Source of the DNA: Candidatus Peregrinibacteria bacterium CG10_big_fil_rev_8_21_14_0_10_55_24
Lineage (GTDB): Bacteria; Patescibacteriota; Gracilibacteria; Peribacterales; Peribacteraceae
DNA length: 64,000 nucleotides
Direction of reading: 5' to 3'
NCBI GenBank assembly: GCA_002772745.1
Contig: PFDV01000005.1
Span: 31,609-95,608 of the forward strand
A program made the position numbers and the translations under genes. Within the stretch, counting starts at the first letter, position 1. Each line of letters opens with the position of its first letter. Of the stretch, positions 45,665 to 55,088 are shown piece after piece. The notes beneath the pieces are model-generated. The model was not told where the DNA came from. It saw only the letters and a program-made list of their open reading frames with translations, and made no database searches.

Positions 45665-48133
45665 TTACGCGCGGTAGCGGGACTGCATTTCCTCCAGGAA
45701 CTGCAGCGTGAGCTTCATTGTACGACGCCGATGCCAGCGGGCGAAGAGGAAGAGTGCTGCGGCACCCAGGGCAGTCCACCAGACAGAGAGGGGAATACCT
45801 TCTTGGGAGAGGCCGGGTGCGCCGCCATGGAGATTACCGCCGATCGGGGGGAATGCGGATGCAGGTGTACCGATGGAACTTGGTGCCGGTGTGGAACTCG
45901 ACGGGTGGAAACCTCCTGCCCCCTGGGGTGTCCCCGATCCCTTTGCCGCTTGATCCGTGAGGACGTTGCCGGTGGTTGCCACCGGTGTCAGGCGCAGGGA
46001 GTACGTAATCCCGTTGATAAGATCGCGCAGTGTGTAGGCTTGCAGGTCACCGCTCAATGTCCGTTTTTCGGTGTAGAGATCCGATTCCACTCCGTATTCC
46101 AATAGATACGAAGAGAGTGGGGTGCCCGAGGCAAGTACTCCCCATTCAATGAGTAATGCTCCATCTTGTTCCGTGATGGTGAGTGCCAGACCCAGTGCAC
46201 TGGCCTGGACCGGATCGCTCTTCTCACCACTCTCGCGGTCTCCCTGCAGGGCGGTGACGGCAAAGGTATATATCTTCCCCGATTCCAATCCGGCGACGGT
46301 TGCAATAGCCGTTGCACGGTCGGTATCCAATGTGTAGAGGTAATTTTCTGACGTTTCACCGACGTAGATGCGATATGCATCCACACGCTCGCTCGTCACG
46401 GGGTCCCAACGTAGCGATACTGCGCTGGCCCGTGATTCTGCAGTGACATTTTCCACCTTCGGAAGGCTGCGTTTGGTTACGACGATGTTGTTACGTACCT
46501 CTGTGGTATTGCCTGCTGCATCCGTAGCCCGAATAATGGGCTGGTGCGTTCCTGCTGCGGGGGCCGCCATGTCCAGTGCGTATGTGCCAGGGGTTCCTTC
46601 GGTGAGTATCAATTCCTCATTCTCGATGGTGAGCGTGACCGAGGCAAGTTGTGGTTCGGTCTCCACGGTCACATGCACGGTGTCTTCTTCCTGCGGATTG
46701 AGAGGATCGAACGTAATCATCCCCACCTCGGGATCCTGGGTATCGAGAGTAATGTGGATGTCACCGGAGTCGAAGAGCGGGTTCTCTGCGCCGCGCACGC
46801 GCAGAGTATGTTCCGTTCGCTCGGAATCGAGCTCAACGGGGATGGCGAATTCTCCTTCCTGGTTCGTATCGCCGTATTCGTCCTCCTTTCCGCCAGTGAC
46901 GACGAGGTTGATGAACGGTGGTCCTTCTCCTTCCACTATGAGCTCCGGTGAACCCACGGTGGATTTCTCCTCCAGCGAGGTGACGCTGATCGTGTGTGTG
47001 GTGGTCGTGCCGTCGCCAACTACTTCTATCATGACTTGCGCGTTGATGTTCGGGTCTGTGCCATCCTCAACGTAGAGGATGTGCTGACCGGGGGTGCGGA
47101 ACCTGAGTCCCAGTGTCAGGACTTTCTCCCCAAGGTTCTGCGGATAGAACTGTATCTCTCCACTCAGTGGCAGAATTGCCATGGGATCGGTGGAGGAGAG
47201 CAATACCGTTCCTGCGTAGCTCTCGACGCGCTTGCCGTACTGGTCGATGGCCGTAATGCGCAGTGTTGCATCCTCATTGACCAGGAGTTGCTCCTTTACT
47301 TCTATCACAAAGGAGTCCGTAACGTCGTAGTTCACGGCCTGACCGTAGAAGTTTCCCGGAAGCACGCTTCCCACCATGCGGCTGCCGCGGTAGAGCGTTG
47401 TTCCCTGTGTGCGCGAAACAGTGGTCGGTGCGTACGGAGTTGCCACTGCCGTGCGCGTCGGCATGGGCATGGTGGTGTAGGTGTCGTAGTACCCGCCTCT
47501 GCCCGTACTCGCGTTCAGTTGGAGTTCGGACGGGAGCAGTGTTCCGCTCAGGAGGTCCATGGCTCGCAGTGCGATGGTTCCCTCTTGCCATGTGGAGACC
47601 AGGAAGTCCTGCTGACCATCTCCATCTGTTTCGCTATTGAGCGGCGTCGCAGTGTCTGCGGTTCTGCTCGGGATGAGTTCCACAGGACGACCGGAAAGTG
47701 CGTTCCCTAAGCGATCGCGCAGGATAACGCTCACGGTCACCGCGTCCTCACCGTCGGGTTCCACTGTGGCGCGCTCCGCTTGCAGGGAGCTTGCCGTGGG
47801 ATCCAGTGCTTCGGGTAGCACGCGGAATGTGGTTGTCGCACTCGTCTGTGCCTCGGTCAGTTCCGCTGCATACGTTCCCGCGATTTCCGTCTCCTCCCCC
47901 GACAGTGTTGCAGTGCCGACACCACTTTGGTTGGCAGTGATCGGCACAGCGACCTGCGCACCGAAGGGAGGCTCCACCATCACGGTTGCACGTGCTGAGG
48001 GTGCGAGCCCCTCGACGCGGATTTCCGTGCGCATCCCTGCGATGGTATCGGGGATGCTCAAGAGCACCGCGGCGTGTGTAGAGAGCGGGAGCAGCAGGGC
48101 CGCTGCAGCTGTGAGGGGAATGTGTAATTTCAT
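45665..48133 (-). CDS. secreted Ig-like/fibronectin type III repeat protein with C-terminal TM anchor
   Basis: signal peptide, FN3-like VSLRWDPVTSERVDAYRIYVGETSENY, TM + RWHRRR. Confidence 0.78.
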   Translation of the reverse strand: MKLHIPLTAAAALLLPLSTHAAVLLSIPDTIAGMRTEIRVEGLAPSARATVMVEPPFGAQVAVPITANQSGVGTATLSGEETEIAGTYAAELTEAQTSATTTFRVLPEALDPTASSLQAERATVEPDGEDAVTVSVILRDRLGNALSGRPVELIPSRTADTATPLNSETDGDGQQDFLVSTWQEGTIALRAMDLLSGTLLPSELQLNASTGRGGYYDTYTTMPMPTRTAVATPYAPTTVSRTQGTTLYRGSRMVGSVLPGNFYGQAVNYDVTDSFVIEVKEQLLVNEDATLRITAIDQYGKRVESYAGTVLLSSTDPMAILPLSGEIQFYPQNLGEKVLTLGLRFRTPGQHILYVEDGTDPNINAQVMIEVVGDGTTTTHTISVTSLEEKSTVGSPELIVEGEGPPFINLVVTGGKEDEYGDTNQEGEFAIPVELDSERTEHTLRVRGAENPLFDSGDIHITLDTQDPEVGMITFDPLNPQEEDTVHVTVETEPQLASVTLTIENEELILTEGTPGTYALDMAAPAAGTHQPIIRATDAAGNTTEVRNNIVVTKRSLPKVENVTAESRASAVSLRWDPVTSERVDAYRIYVGETSENYLYTLDTDRATAIATVAGLESGKIYTFAVTALQGDRESGEKSDPVQASALGLALTITEQDGALLIEWGVLASGTPLSSYLLEYGVESDLYTEKRTLSGDLQAYTLRDLINGITYSLRLTPVATTGNVLTDQAAKGSGTPQGAGGFHPSSSTPAPSSIGTPASAFPPIGGNLHGGAPGLSQEGIPLSVWWTALGAAALFLFARWHRRRTMKLTLQFLEEMQSRYRA

Positions 48134-48172
48134 GAATCCTCTTATGGTAGCAGAAAAGCCCGGTCCACTCAA

Positions 48173-48188
48173 CGCTATATCTATAGCG
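48173..48188. promoter_or_regulatory. palindrome CGCTATATCTATAGCG at divergent promoter region
   Basis: 7-bp inverted arms next to TTGACA-N-TATAGT on minus strand. Confidence 0.4.
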
Positions 48189-48271
48189 GTATACTATAAT
48201 CAAAATTTGTCAGTACCTGCTCTCTGATCTGAGCGGTGCGCCCGGGTTTCATTCAATTCCATTCCTAGCGT

Positions 48272-48856
48272 ATGATGGAGCGCACTATGACAGCACGCTC
48301 ACCACTTTTCGTTTTCCTCCTCGGTCTTTTCTTGGTCTCCTGTGGTGGTTCTACGTCGGAGGTTGCCTGTGTCGAAGACTATTGGGATGGAACAGTGGGG
48401 GTCTGTCTTCCGGAGGGGTGGTCCGCGGTCGATGCCGAAACACTGCGTCTACGCGGTGTCCCTACAGAGACCATTGCGGCGTTCCGCGCTGGCGAGCCGG
48501 TCTCCGGTCAATTCCCCACGGTCACGGTGACTGCGGAACCTCTTTCGCAGGTGATAACTCCTGCCGATTACAGTGACGCAAGCATCCGTTCCGTGACGGG
48601 TCTTCCCGGGTATACGCTCATTGATGAGAAAGATATGAAGGTTGACGACAATGATGTGAGACTCCATGTTTTCTCCTCGCAGCCGGTGGAAGGCGAGCCT
48701 GCCCGTCGCTTCTACCAAGTGAGCACGGTGCAAGGGGAGTATGGGTATACGGCGACGGCCGCCGTTCCGACATTCGTCAGTGATGACATTGTTGCCCAGA
48801 TTCTCGCGGTGCTCGAAGGTGTCACCTTCGTCGGTGAGCCGATTGAAGAGGAGTAG
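48272..48856 (+). CDS. putative lipoprotein
   Basis: lipobox LFLVSCGGS. Confidence 0.6.
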   Translation: MMERTMTARSPLFVFLLGLFLVSCGGSTSEVACVEDYWDGTVGVCLPEGWSAVDAETLRLRGVPTETIAAFRAGEPVSGQFPTVTVTAEPLSQVITPADYSDASIRSVTGLPGYTLIDEKDMKVDDNDVRLHVFSSQPVEGEPARRFYQVSTVQGEYGYTATAAVPTFVSDDIVAQILAVLEGVTFVGEPIEEE

Positions 48857-48941
48857 CCTCTTCCTTTGCGTCGAGCGCAATCTTCTCTATCCTTTGCGTT
48901 GCCTATCGCAGATGGATCATTCTCGTTACCGTTCTCCTGTT

Positions 48942-49016
48942 GGTGCCGTAGCCAAGTAGTAAGGCAGGGGTCTGCAAAACCCCCATACGTGGGTGCAATT
49001 CCCACCGGCACCTCCA
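48942..49016 (+). tRNA. tRNA-Cys (anticodon GCA), CCA encoded
   Basis: GGTGCCG...CTGCAAA loop...GTTCAAT-like T-arm (GTGCAATTCCCAC)...CGGCACC T CCA. Confidence 0.93.
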
Positions 49017-49103
49017 CGTAAAATCGCTCGCAGCGAAGCGAGAAGCGATTTCACGTGGGACGTGGCGGCGCAGCCGCTTTACGTTCCTGCGAGCGATCAC
49101 GTG
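49015..49103. repeat. palindromic element abutting tRNA-Cys 3' end
   Basis: CACGTAAAATCGCTCGCAG / CTGCGAGCGATCACGTG inverted arms with internal hairpins. Confidence 0.65.
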
Positions 49104-49214
49104 GCACTGCCACATATCTTGTATCGGAAGGGGGGCCAGTACAGTTCTCTCATTGCCGCAAATCTGCTGTTCTGGTACAATAGATACGTACTACACACAT
49201 TCCACTCCCTCATC

Positions 49215-49814
49215 ATGGAACAGAAGAAACTCGCACTCGGAGTAGTTCTGGGTCTTGCTGCCGGGGTCATCACGACGCTCGCCGTAGAGGACACGATTCT
49301 GCAGGCGCAGGTCTTTGGCGAACCTGTCGTCGTTGCGTACCGCGGCATGGATATCCGGTTTGATCGCCAGTACTACAAACGCCGCGCGGTCAATGAGCGC
49401 GATCAAGAGACCGAGCCGCGCGCGCAGGATCAGATTTCTGTTCCTTCTTCTGTGAAGGCCGTTCCGGCATCGCCGCGGCAGACTTCGACGGAGGGTTCCG
49501 CCGACTGTTCGCTGAGCGTTCCCATTGTTGCGGAGATTGAGCGCCAGGTGTTCCTGCGGATCCCCACCGGTCGTGATTACCTGCAGCTGAGAGCGGGCAT
49601 TGCGCGATACTTTGAGACCATTGCCTATGGGGATTGTGCGCGTCCCGTGGACGTTGAAGGGGCGCAGGCGCCGGAGCACTCCAGCGCAGCCAGCCCAGTT
49701 GCGCGCGTGAATAATCACTGCGATGAGTACGCCAAGGATACGCAGCGCTACACGCGGTGCATCGTCAACGAGCGCGAGGGCCAACGCTATATCGGCACGC
49801 CGGTGCAGCGGTAA
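49215..49814 (+). CDS. hypothetical membrane-anchored protein
   Basis: MEQKKLALGVVLGLAAGVITTLAVEDT TM helix. Confidence 0.6.
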   Translation: MEQKKLALGVVLGLAAGVITTLAVEDTILQAQVFGEPVVVAYRGMDIRFDRQYYKRRAVNERDQETEPRAQDQISVPSSVKAVPASPRQTSTEGSADCSLSVPIVAEIERQVFLRIPTGRDYLQLRAGIARYFETIAYGDCARPVDVEGAQAPEHSSAASPVARVNNHCDEYAKDTQRYTRCIVNEREGQRYIGTPVQR

Positions 49815-49835
49815 GAGACCACTCCATACTCGATA

Positions 49836-49923
49836 TGTCACCCTGAGGAGGGCCGGCGTGTCCGTGCTTCGAGACGTCGCATGCTCCTCCTCAGCATGAC
49901 ACGCCGGCCCGTCTCGAAGGGTG
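49836..49923. repeat. interlocked inverted-repeat element
   Basis: GGCCGGCGTGTC/GACACGCCGGCC, CTTCGAGACG/CGTCTCGAAG, CTGAGGAG/CTCCTCAG. Confidence 0.75.
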
Positions 49924-50042
49924 ATATTCCGTGTACGCGCGCATACCAAAAGACCGGGAGTTTTGAATGCACGAGGCACTCAATTCCCGATCTTCGGTGG
50001 TCTGACCCACGAGGTCAGACCATTAGGAACACTGCTTTGTTG

Positions 50043-50543
50043 TCACATTCCGTCGAAGTTCGGCTCCTCGGCTGGAGCCGAGGTATCCGTCCGGGGAGCT
50101 TCCGGCTCCTCCTCCTCGTCGAGAGGCGCAAGCGCCTCTTTGACGAAAGCAAGGAGCTCTGGAACCCCGACAATCGCCGGCGTGAGCAGTGCGAACGCTG
50201 CGACGCCAGCCAGGGCTGTCCAGACACTGTGTCCGTGCTCGAAGACACAGACCAGCGCGAGGACAAGCCCCGTCACGGAACCCAGCATGTCCGCGCCATG
50301 CGACGCGAACATGCGCACGCCTCTTGCGAGCCGCACGATTCCGGCGAGAACCGCCGGAACCTGGGGGGCCCGCTCCTTGCGAGAACGGGCAAAAAACTCC
50401 AGTGTGTTGGCTAGCAGGTTGGCGGCGCAGTAGGCGCCGCCGAATCCGCAGAGGACGGCAACGGGGTCAGTGATGACCCCGTAAACCCCGGCCGCAATGG
50501 CCAGGGCCAGGAGTACACACGAAACGATGGCGAATTTGCTCAT
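50043..50543 (-). CDS. hypothetical multi-TM protein
   Basis: GGAAGGAGGTGGCGG-ATG; TTGCAT-N16-TATAAT upstream. Confidence 0.65.
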   Translation of the reverse strand: MSKFAIVSCVLLALAIAAGVYGVITDPVAVLCGFGGAYCAANLLANTLEFFARSRKERAPQVPAVLAGIVRLARGVRMFASHGADMLGSVTGLVLALVCVFEHGHSVWTALAGVAAFALLTPAIVGVPELLAFVKEALAPLDEEEEPEAPRTDTSAPAEEPNFDGM

Positions 50544-50665
50544 CCGCCACCTCCTTCCCTTTCTTTGTTGTGATTGAGCAGCGTTCCTAAAGATAATTAT
50601 AAAACTAATTAGTAATTATGCAAGTACAAGGGAGGGCTTTGGGAAGGCGCATTCTCTCTCGACGC

Positions 50666-50706
50666 TTCGTTCCCTCTCCCGGCGGGAGAGGGACAGGGAG
50701 AGGGGC
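50666..50706. repeat. TTCGTTCCCTCTCCCGGCGGGAGAGGGACAGGGAGAGGGGC copy 1
   Basis: identical 41-mer in 3 copies. Confidence 0.9.
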
Positions 50707-50925
50707 TTTGCGCTACGGTGGACTTCATCGTACTTCAGTCATTGGAACCACCGCGTACGCGGTCGGCTTTCCCTCAGATTTCCCCCCTCTCCCTTACCCT
50801 CCCCCAAGGGGGGAGGGAAACACGCAGTGCCTCCGTTCTGTTGTTGTGGTTCGCTCTCTTTCTCTCTCTTTCGGGGGGAGGGAAAACGAGCAGGACATCT
50901 GTTCCGACTTGGTGTTTCGTTCCCT

Positions 50926-50966
50926 CTCCCGGCGGGAGAGGGACAGGGAGAGGGGCTCCGTGCTAC
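50926..50966. repeat. same repeat, copy 2
   Basis: identical 41-mer. Confidence 0.9.
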
Positions 50967-50977
50967 AGTTATCCGCT

Positions 50978-51355
50978 ATGCTACGGAATTTCGTTTTCAG
51001 TGTGCAGCGGCCGAAGACGACGTTCGCCCGCTACCTGCGCAAGCACTCCACGACGGGGGAGCGGATACTTTGGCAAAAACTTCGTGCAAAGCGATTCCAC
51101 GGACTCGTATTCCGGCGTCAGGTACCCATCGGGCCATACATCGTGGATTTTCTGTGCGTAAAGCACAGGCTCGTCATTGAGGTCGATGGAGATTCCCACT
51201 ACGCGCTCGGAGCGCAAGAGCGTGACGCGCGCAGGGAGCAGTACCTGTGTCAGCAAGGTTTCCGCGTTCTTCGGTTCGGGAATGCTCAAGTTGTTCAGGG
51301 CGTTGATACGGTCATTGGAACCATCACGCAGACGCTCGGCTTCCCCTCAGACTGA
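50978..51355 (+). CDS. DUF559 (Vsr-like) endonuclease-fold protein
   Basis: TTGERILWQKLRAKRFHGLVFRRQVPIGPYIVDFLCVKHRLVIEVDGDSH. Confidence 0.9.
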   Translation: MLRNFVFSVQRPKTTFARYLRKHSTTGERILWQKLRAKRFHGLVFRRQVPIGPYIVDFLCVKHRLVIEVDGDSHYALGAQERDARREQYLCQQGFRVLRFGNAQVVQGVDTVIGTITQTLGFPSD

Positions 51356-51422
51356 CCCCCTCTTCCTTGCCCTCCCCCAAGGGGGAGGGAAAAACACACA
51401 AAACCTCCGTTTCGTGCTGTGC

Positions 51423-51463
51423 TTCGTTCCCTCTCCCGGCGGGAGAGGGACAGGGAGAGGGGC
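51423..51463. repeat. same repeat, copy 3
   Basis: identical 41-mer. Confidence 0.9.
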
Positions 51464-51623
51464 TCTGTGCTACGGTGGACTTCATCATGCTTCCGTCATC
51501 GTTACCGGAGCGCAGGTGCTCGCTTTTTCCTCAAACTAAATCCCTCTCCCTTGTCCTCCTCCAAGGGGAGAGGGAAACACACAGTGCATTCTTCTGACGT
51601 GGTTCTTTATGAGGGCACTCTCC

Positions 51624-52877
51624 TCACGCGAACGTGAGCACCTCTGGGGCGAAAATCAGGAGGACTCCCAGCGCGTACATCAAAAATCCGCCGAAAATCA
51701 GGGTGAAGCGCGCGTACTTCTTGGTGAGCCCCGTGGCGTGGAGCGTGTACACCGCAATCGTGAAGATGATGAGATCATCGATCATGTAGAGCAGGATGTA
51801 GAGCAGCATGTAGCCGTAGCGTGCAGCATTCGAGACCTGGTTGAATGCCAGGATCTGCGTGAAGATGGCGGGGAGCCCCGCGGTGCACACAAGCTCGATC
51901 AAGTTGACGGAGAACGCGAGAATGGCAACGCCCAGGAGCATCGCCGGCCATGCGGTTCTCATGAGCACGCTCTTCATCTTTTCAATCAGGCGCTGACGCT
52001 GCTGGAGGTTGGTCACTTGGCACTGGTTGGGGTCCTTGCCCAATGCTTCGTAGAAGTAGAACGCTCCGCCGCCGATGGCTACGATGCCGATCACCTTCTG
52101 CACCCAGAGGTTGAACCCGATCAAGAGGAACGCATTGAGCCATGCGGCGATAAACAGGTAGTACATGGCACCGCTTACAAAGAGGAACGTCCCACCCACG
52201 AGCCAGATCTTCTTCGGGTCGCGCGTGGCAATGAGTAGGGTCAACAATGTGATGAGCACCCACATCGCGCACGGATTGAAGCCGTCTAAGAATCCCAGCA
52301 GAATCGAGAGTGTGGGGAGAGAGAGGAGGGTTAAGTCCACTTCTCCCAAGAAGGGCAGGTCAAAGAGAAATTGATCCAGGTCCACCTCGCATCCTTCGAT
52401 GCAAATCCCCTCCGCGCTCTGCACGGAAACCGTGCGCTCGCTTGCCAGGAATTCCTCAAATGGCAGGCAGCCTTCCGTACTCTCCTGGCACTGCGTACGT
52501 TTCAGGGCCAGGATGCTCCCCGTCGTATCGTCGCGGTCGTACCCTTGGATGACCTGACCGTTGAGGATGATCGTCGGTACGGCCTGTTGGAGCGAGGGTG
52601 CGCGTTTCTGGAGCGCGCTAAAGAGCTGTTGGCTCTCCAGCGCGGTGATATCGTAGTAGTTCACTGCCCATCCTTCTCGCTGCGCATACTCCTTGAATTC
52701 CCTGCAGTGGGGGCAACTCTCACTCACGAACGCGACGATGTCCGCTCCCTCCGCGGAGACATACACCGCTTCTCCCTCCGGCGTTCTGCCATCCAGGGCA
52801 CGCTGGGGGAAGATGAGCCCGAGTGCAACCACGGGGAAGAATGCGAAGATGAAGGCAAGGGTGAGGCGTTTATTCAT
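51624..52877 (-). CDS. glutaredoxin/thioredoxin-like domain fused to DsbD/CcdA-like membrane domain
   Basis: VSESCPHCREFKEYAQ (CPHC) plus 6+ TM helices with GFLDGFNPCAMWVL. Confidence 0.8.
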   Translation of the reverse strand: MNKRLTLAFIFAFFPVVALGLIFPQRALDGRTPEGEAVYVSAEGADIVAFVSESCPHCREFKEYAQREGWAVNYYDITALESQQLFSALQKRAPSLQQAVPTIILNGQVIQGYDRDDTTGSILALKRTQCQESTEGCLPFEEFLASERTVSVQSAEGICIEGCEVDLDQFLFDLPFLGEVDLTLLSLPTLSILLGFLDGFNPCAMWVLITLLTLLIATRDPKKIWLVGGTFLFVSGAMYYLFIAAWLNAFLLIGFNLWVQKVIGIVAIGGGAFYFYEALGKDPNQCQVTNLQQRQRLIEKMKSVLMRTAWPAMLLGVAILAFSVNLIELVCTAGLPAIFTQILAFNQVSNAARYGYMLLYILLYMIDDLIIFTIAVYTLHATGLTKKYARFTLIFGGFLMYALGVLLIFAPEVLTFA

Positions 52878-52977
52878 GTTGGCCGATTCTACAGGAACTT
52901 TGTTCCAAAGAAAGGTTTCTCCACTGGCCGTCTGGTAGTTGCCACATCACTATTATTGGCGTATTATAAAAGAGAAC

Positions 52978-53853
52978 ATGGAAACGAGTACCTCCGAAGA
53001 TTCAGCACTGGATGCCGGTTCTCAGCAAGATGTTGTGGGGATTGAGCAGCTGATGCAGCAGTGCTCGGTTGATCCAGAATTCATGGAGCAGGTCATGGGT
53101 CGTGTTCGCAATGTTGCAGAAGAGCTGATGGAACGTGATAAGGAAGATGGCGTGCCATGCAGAGATTATCTGCAGAGCGTACGTGGTGCGATTGCTACGC
53201 TTACGGGAACACAAATGGATCCCATGCGACCACCCCATCGCAGAATGTTCGGTCACCTCTCTGCAGGGGCTGCCGATGTTCTTTTGGTTGCACTCACTCA
53301 GTTGGAGGTTACGTACCGAGACATTGAGAACTACGAAGAGCGCCAGCGTTTTCTGCATGCATTTCAAATCGCCATTGAGGAAGGAGTAAAGCTGCTCGCC
53401 GACGGAAGATCAACTCCGGAACGCGTCAGTCATGCGCTGGAGCTCATCTGCATTCGTCTCAACGACACGTTCAAAGTTCCCATGGCGTACCGCGGGAATG
53501 GCAACGGCAGCGAGGAGAGCCGTCCGCGTCCGCACACGAACGAGGAGCTCAAGCGGCTGGTGGCGGAGTGCTACGAGCCCGGAGCGGATTTCCTCTACTG
53601 GTGCGATTGCGCGCAAATGCACGTGGATACCGTCGTGCGTGAGGAACAGCGCCTGTTCCAGCACCACGGCGACAGCGACGAAGCGCCTCGGCTGACGCGC
53701 GAGCGACTGGAATACGAGCAACACGGAGCGCGCGAAAATCTGGCGAAGGCACGGGAAATCCTCCGTGCCTATGAAGACGATCCGCATCTCACGGAGAAGT
53801 TTTCGGCGCGTCTCAAGGAGTTGGAGGAGCACATCGCTGTTGTTTTTGGCTAA
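52978..53853 (+). CDS. hypothetical protein
   Basis: long ORF, charged helical C-term. Confidence 0.6.
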   Translation: METSTSEDSALDAGSQQDVVGIEQLMQQCSVDPEFMEQVMGRVRNVAEELMERDKEDGVPCRDYLQSVRGAIATLTGTQMDPMRPPHRRMFGHLSAGAADVLLVALTQLEVTYRDIENYEERQRFLHAFQIAIEEGVKLLADGRSTPERVSHALELICIRLNDTFKVPMAYRGNGNGSEESRPRPHTNEELKRLVAECYEPGADFLYWCDCAQMHVDTVVREEQRLFQHHGDSDEAPRLTRERLEYEQHGARENLAKAREILRAYEDDPHLTEKFSARLKELEEHIAVVFG

Positions 53854-53939
53854 CCAATCGGCGCTCCGGTCTCTCCATTCCGTGGGCCACAAGATCTTGA
53901 TCTTTGACCGGATTTCTCTACAATGCCCAAAATACCAGC

Positions 53940-54992
53940 ATGGCTCGCCCCGCTCCCATCCTTCCGGCCTCCATCAACCCGAGCGACTTCACCGTTGCAA
54001 CCATCGGCAGTCACTCGGCGCTGCAGATTCTTAAGGGTGCCAAGGATGAAGGAATGAGGACACTCGTCATCTGTAAGGAAGGGGCCGAGCGTCCGTACAG
54101 GAGTTACCCCGTTGCCGATGAGATTCTCACCATTCCCGACTGGTCTGCCTGGGATGAAAAGCTGGAGGAAGAACTCATCAAGCGCAATGCCATTATCATC
54201 CCGCATGGGTCGTTCATTGCGTACATGGGGCACGAACGCGTGAAGCAAATGCAGGTGATGTACTATGGAACCAAGGAGATCCTGGAGTGGGAGAGTGACC
54301 GTAAGAAGGAGCGTATCTGGATGGAGAAGGCCGGGCTTCAGCTCCCCAAAGTTTTTGAGAAGCCCGAGGACATCAACTGTCCCGTCATCGTGAAGTTCCA
54401 CGGTGCCGGTGGAGGGTTTGGCTACTTCGTTGTCAAAACACCGGAACAGTTCTACGAGGTGAAAAACCGCAAATATCCCGAACAGAACGACTTCGTTCTC
54501 CAACAGTACATCGTGGGGGTCCCGCTTTACATCCACTACTTCTACTCTCCGCTCACCAAAGAACTTGAGATCATGAGCTTTGACAAGCGCTACGAATCGA
54601 ACGCCGATTCCATCGGGCGCATCAGGGCCGAAGATCAGCTTTCTGCGAACATTCATACCAGTTACACGATCGTGGGCAACATTCCCGTCGTCGTACGTGA
54701 ATCTCTGCTCCCGCACATGTTCGAGATGGGGGATCGTATCGTGGAGACCAGCCACGAGTGCTGCGATAAGGGGCTCTTTGGGCCGTTCTGTCTGGAAACC
54801 ATCATCACGCGGAAACTAGAGATCTTCGTGTTCGAAATTTCCGCCCGCATTGTTGCCGGCACGAATCCCTTTGTAGAGGGGTCGCCCTACACCGCACTCA
54901 AGTACAAAGAGCCGATGAGTACGGGCAGGCGCATCGCGCGCGACATTAAGCAGGCGATAGAGGCGGGAAGACTGGAGGAGGTGTTGGGGTGA
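53940..54992 (+). CDS. purP: PurP-family formate-dependent ligase (FAICAR synthetase-like), copy 1
   Basis: VATIGSHSALQILKGAKDEGMRTLVICK, IVKFHGAGGGFGYFV, YYFYSPLTKELE-type core, EISARIVAGTN. Confidence 0.85.
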   Translation: MARPAPILPASINPSDFTVATIGSHSALQILKGAKDEGMRTLVICKEGAERPYRSYPVADEILTIPDWSAWDEKLEEELIKRNAIIIPHGSFIAYMGHERVKQMQVMYYGTKEILEWESDRKKERIWMEKAGLQLPKVFEKPEDINCPVIVKFHGAGGGFGYFVVKTPEQFYEVKNRKYPEQNDFVLQQYIVGVPLYIHYFYSPLTKELEIMSFDKRYESNADSIGRIRAEDQLSANIHTSYTIVGNIPVVVRESLLPHMFEMGDRIVETSHECCDKGLFGPFCLETIITRKLEIFVFEISARIVAGTNPFVEGSPYTALKYKEPMSTGRRIARDIKQAIEAGRLEEVLG

Positions 54993-55088
54993 TCTTTGAG
55001 TGGTCAGCGGTCAGGAGTCAGCGATCAGTGGCCAAGAGTCAGTCGACGTCTTCTGCTTTTCCCGTTCTTCCTTTACACTCTCTCTTAC

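Noticed and set aside
50666-51463. CRISPR-like array from repeated CCCTCTCCCGGCGGGAGAGGG units
   Set aside because: Only three copies, irregular spacing of 260 and 497 bp, an intervening DUF559 gene and no cas genes.
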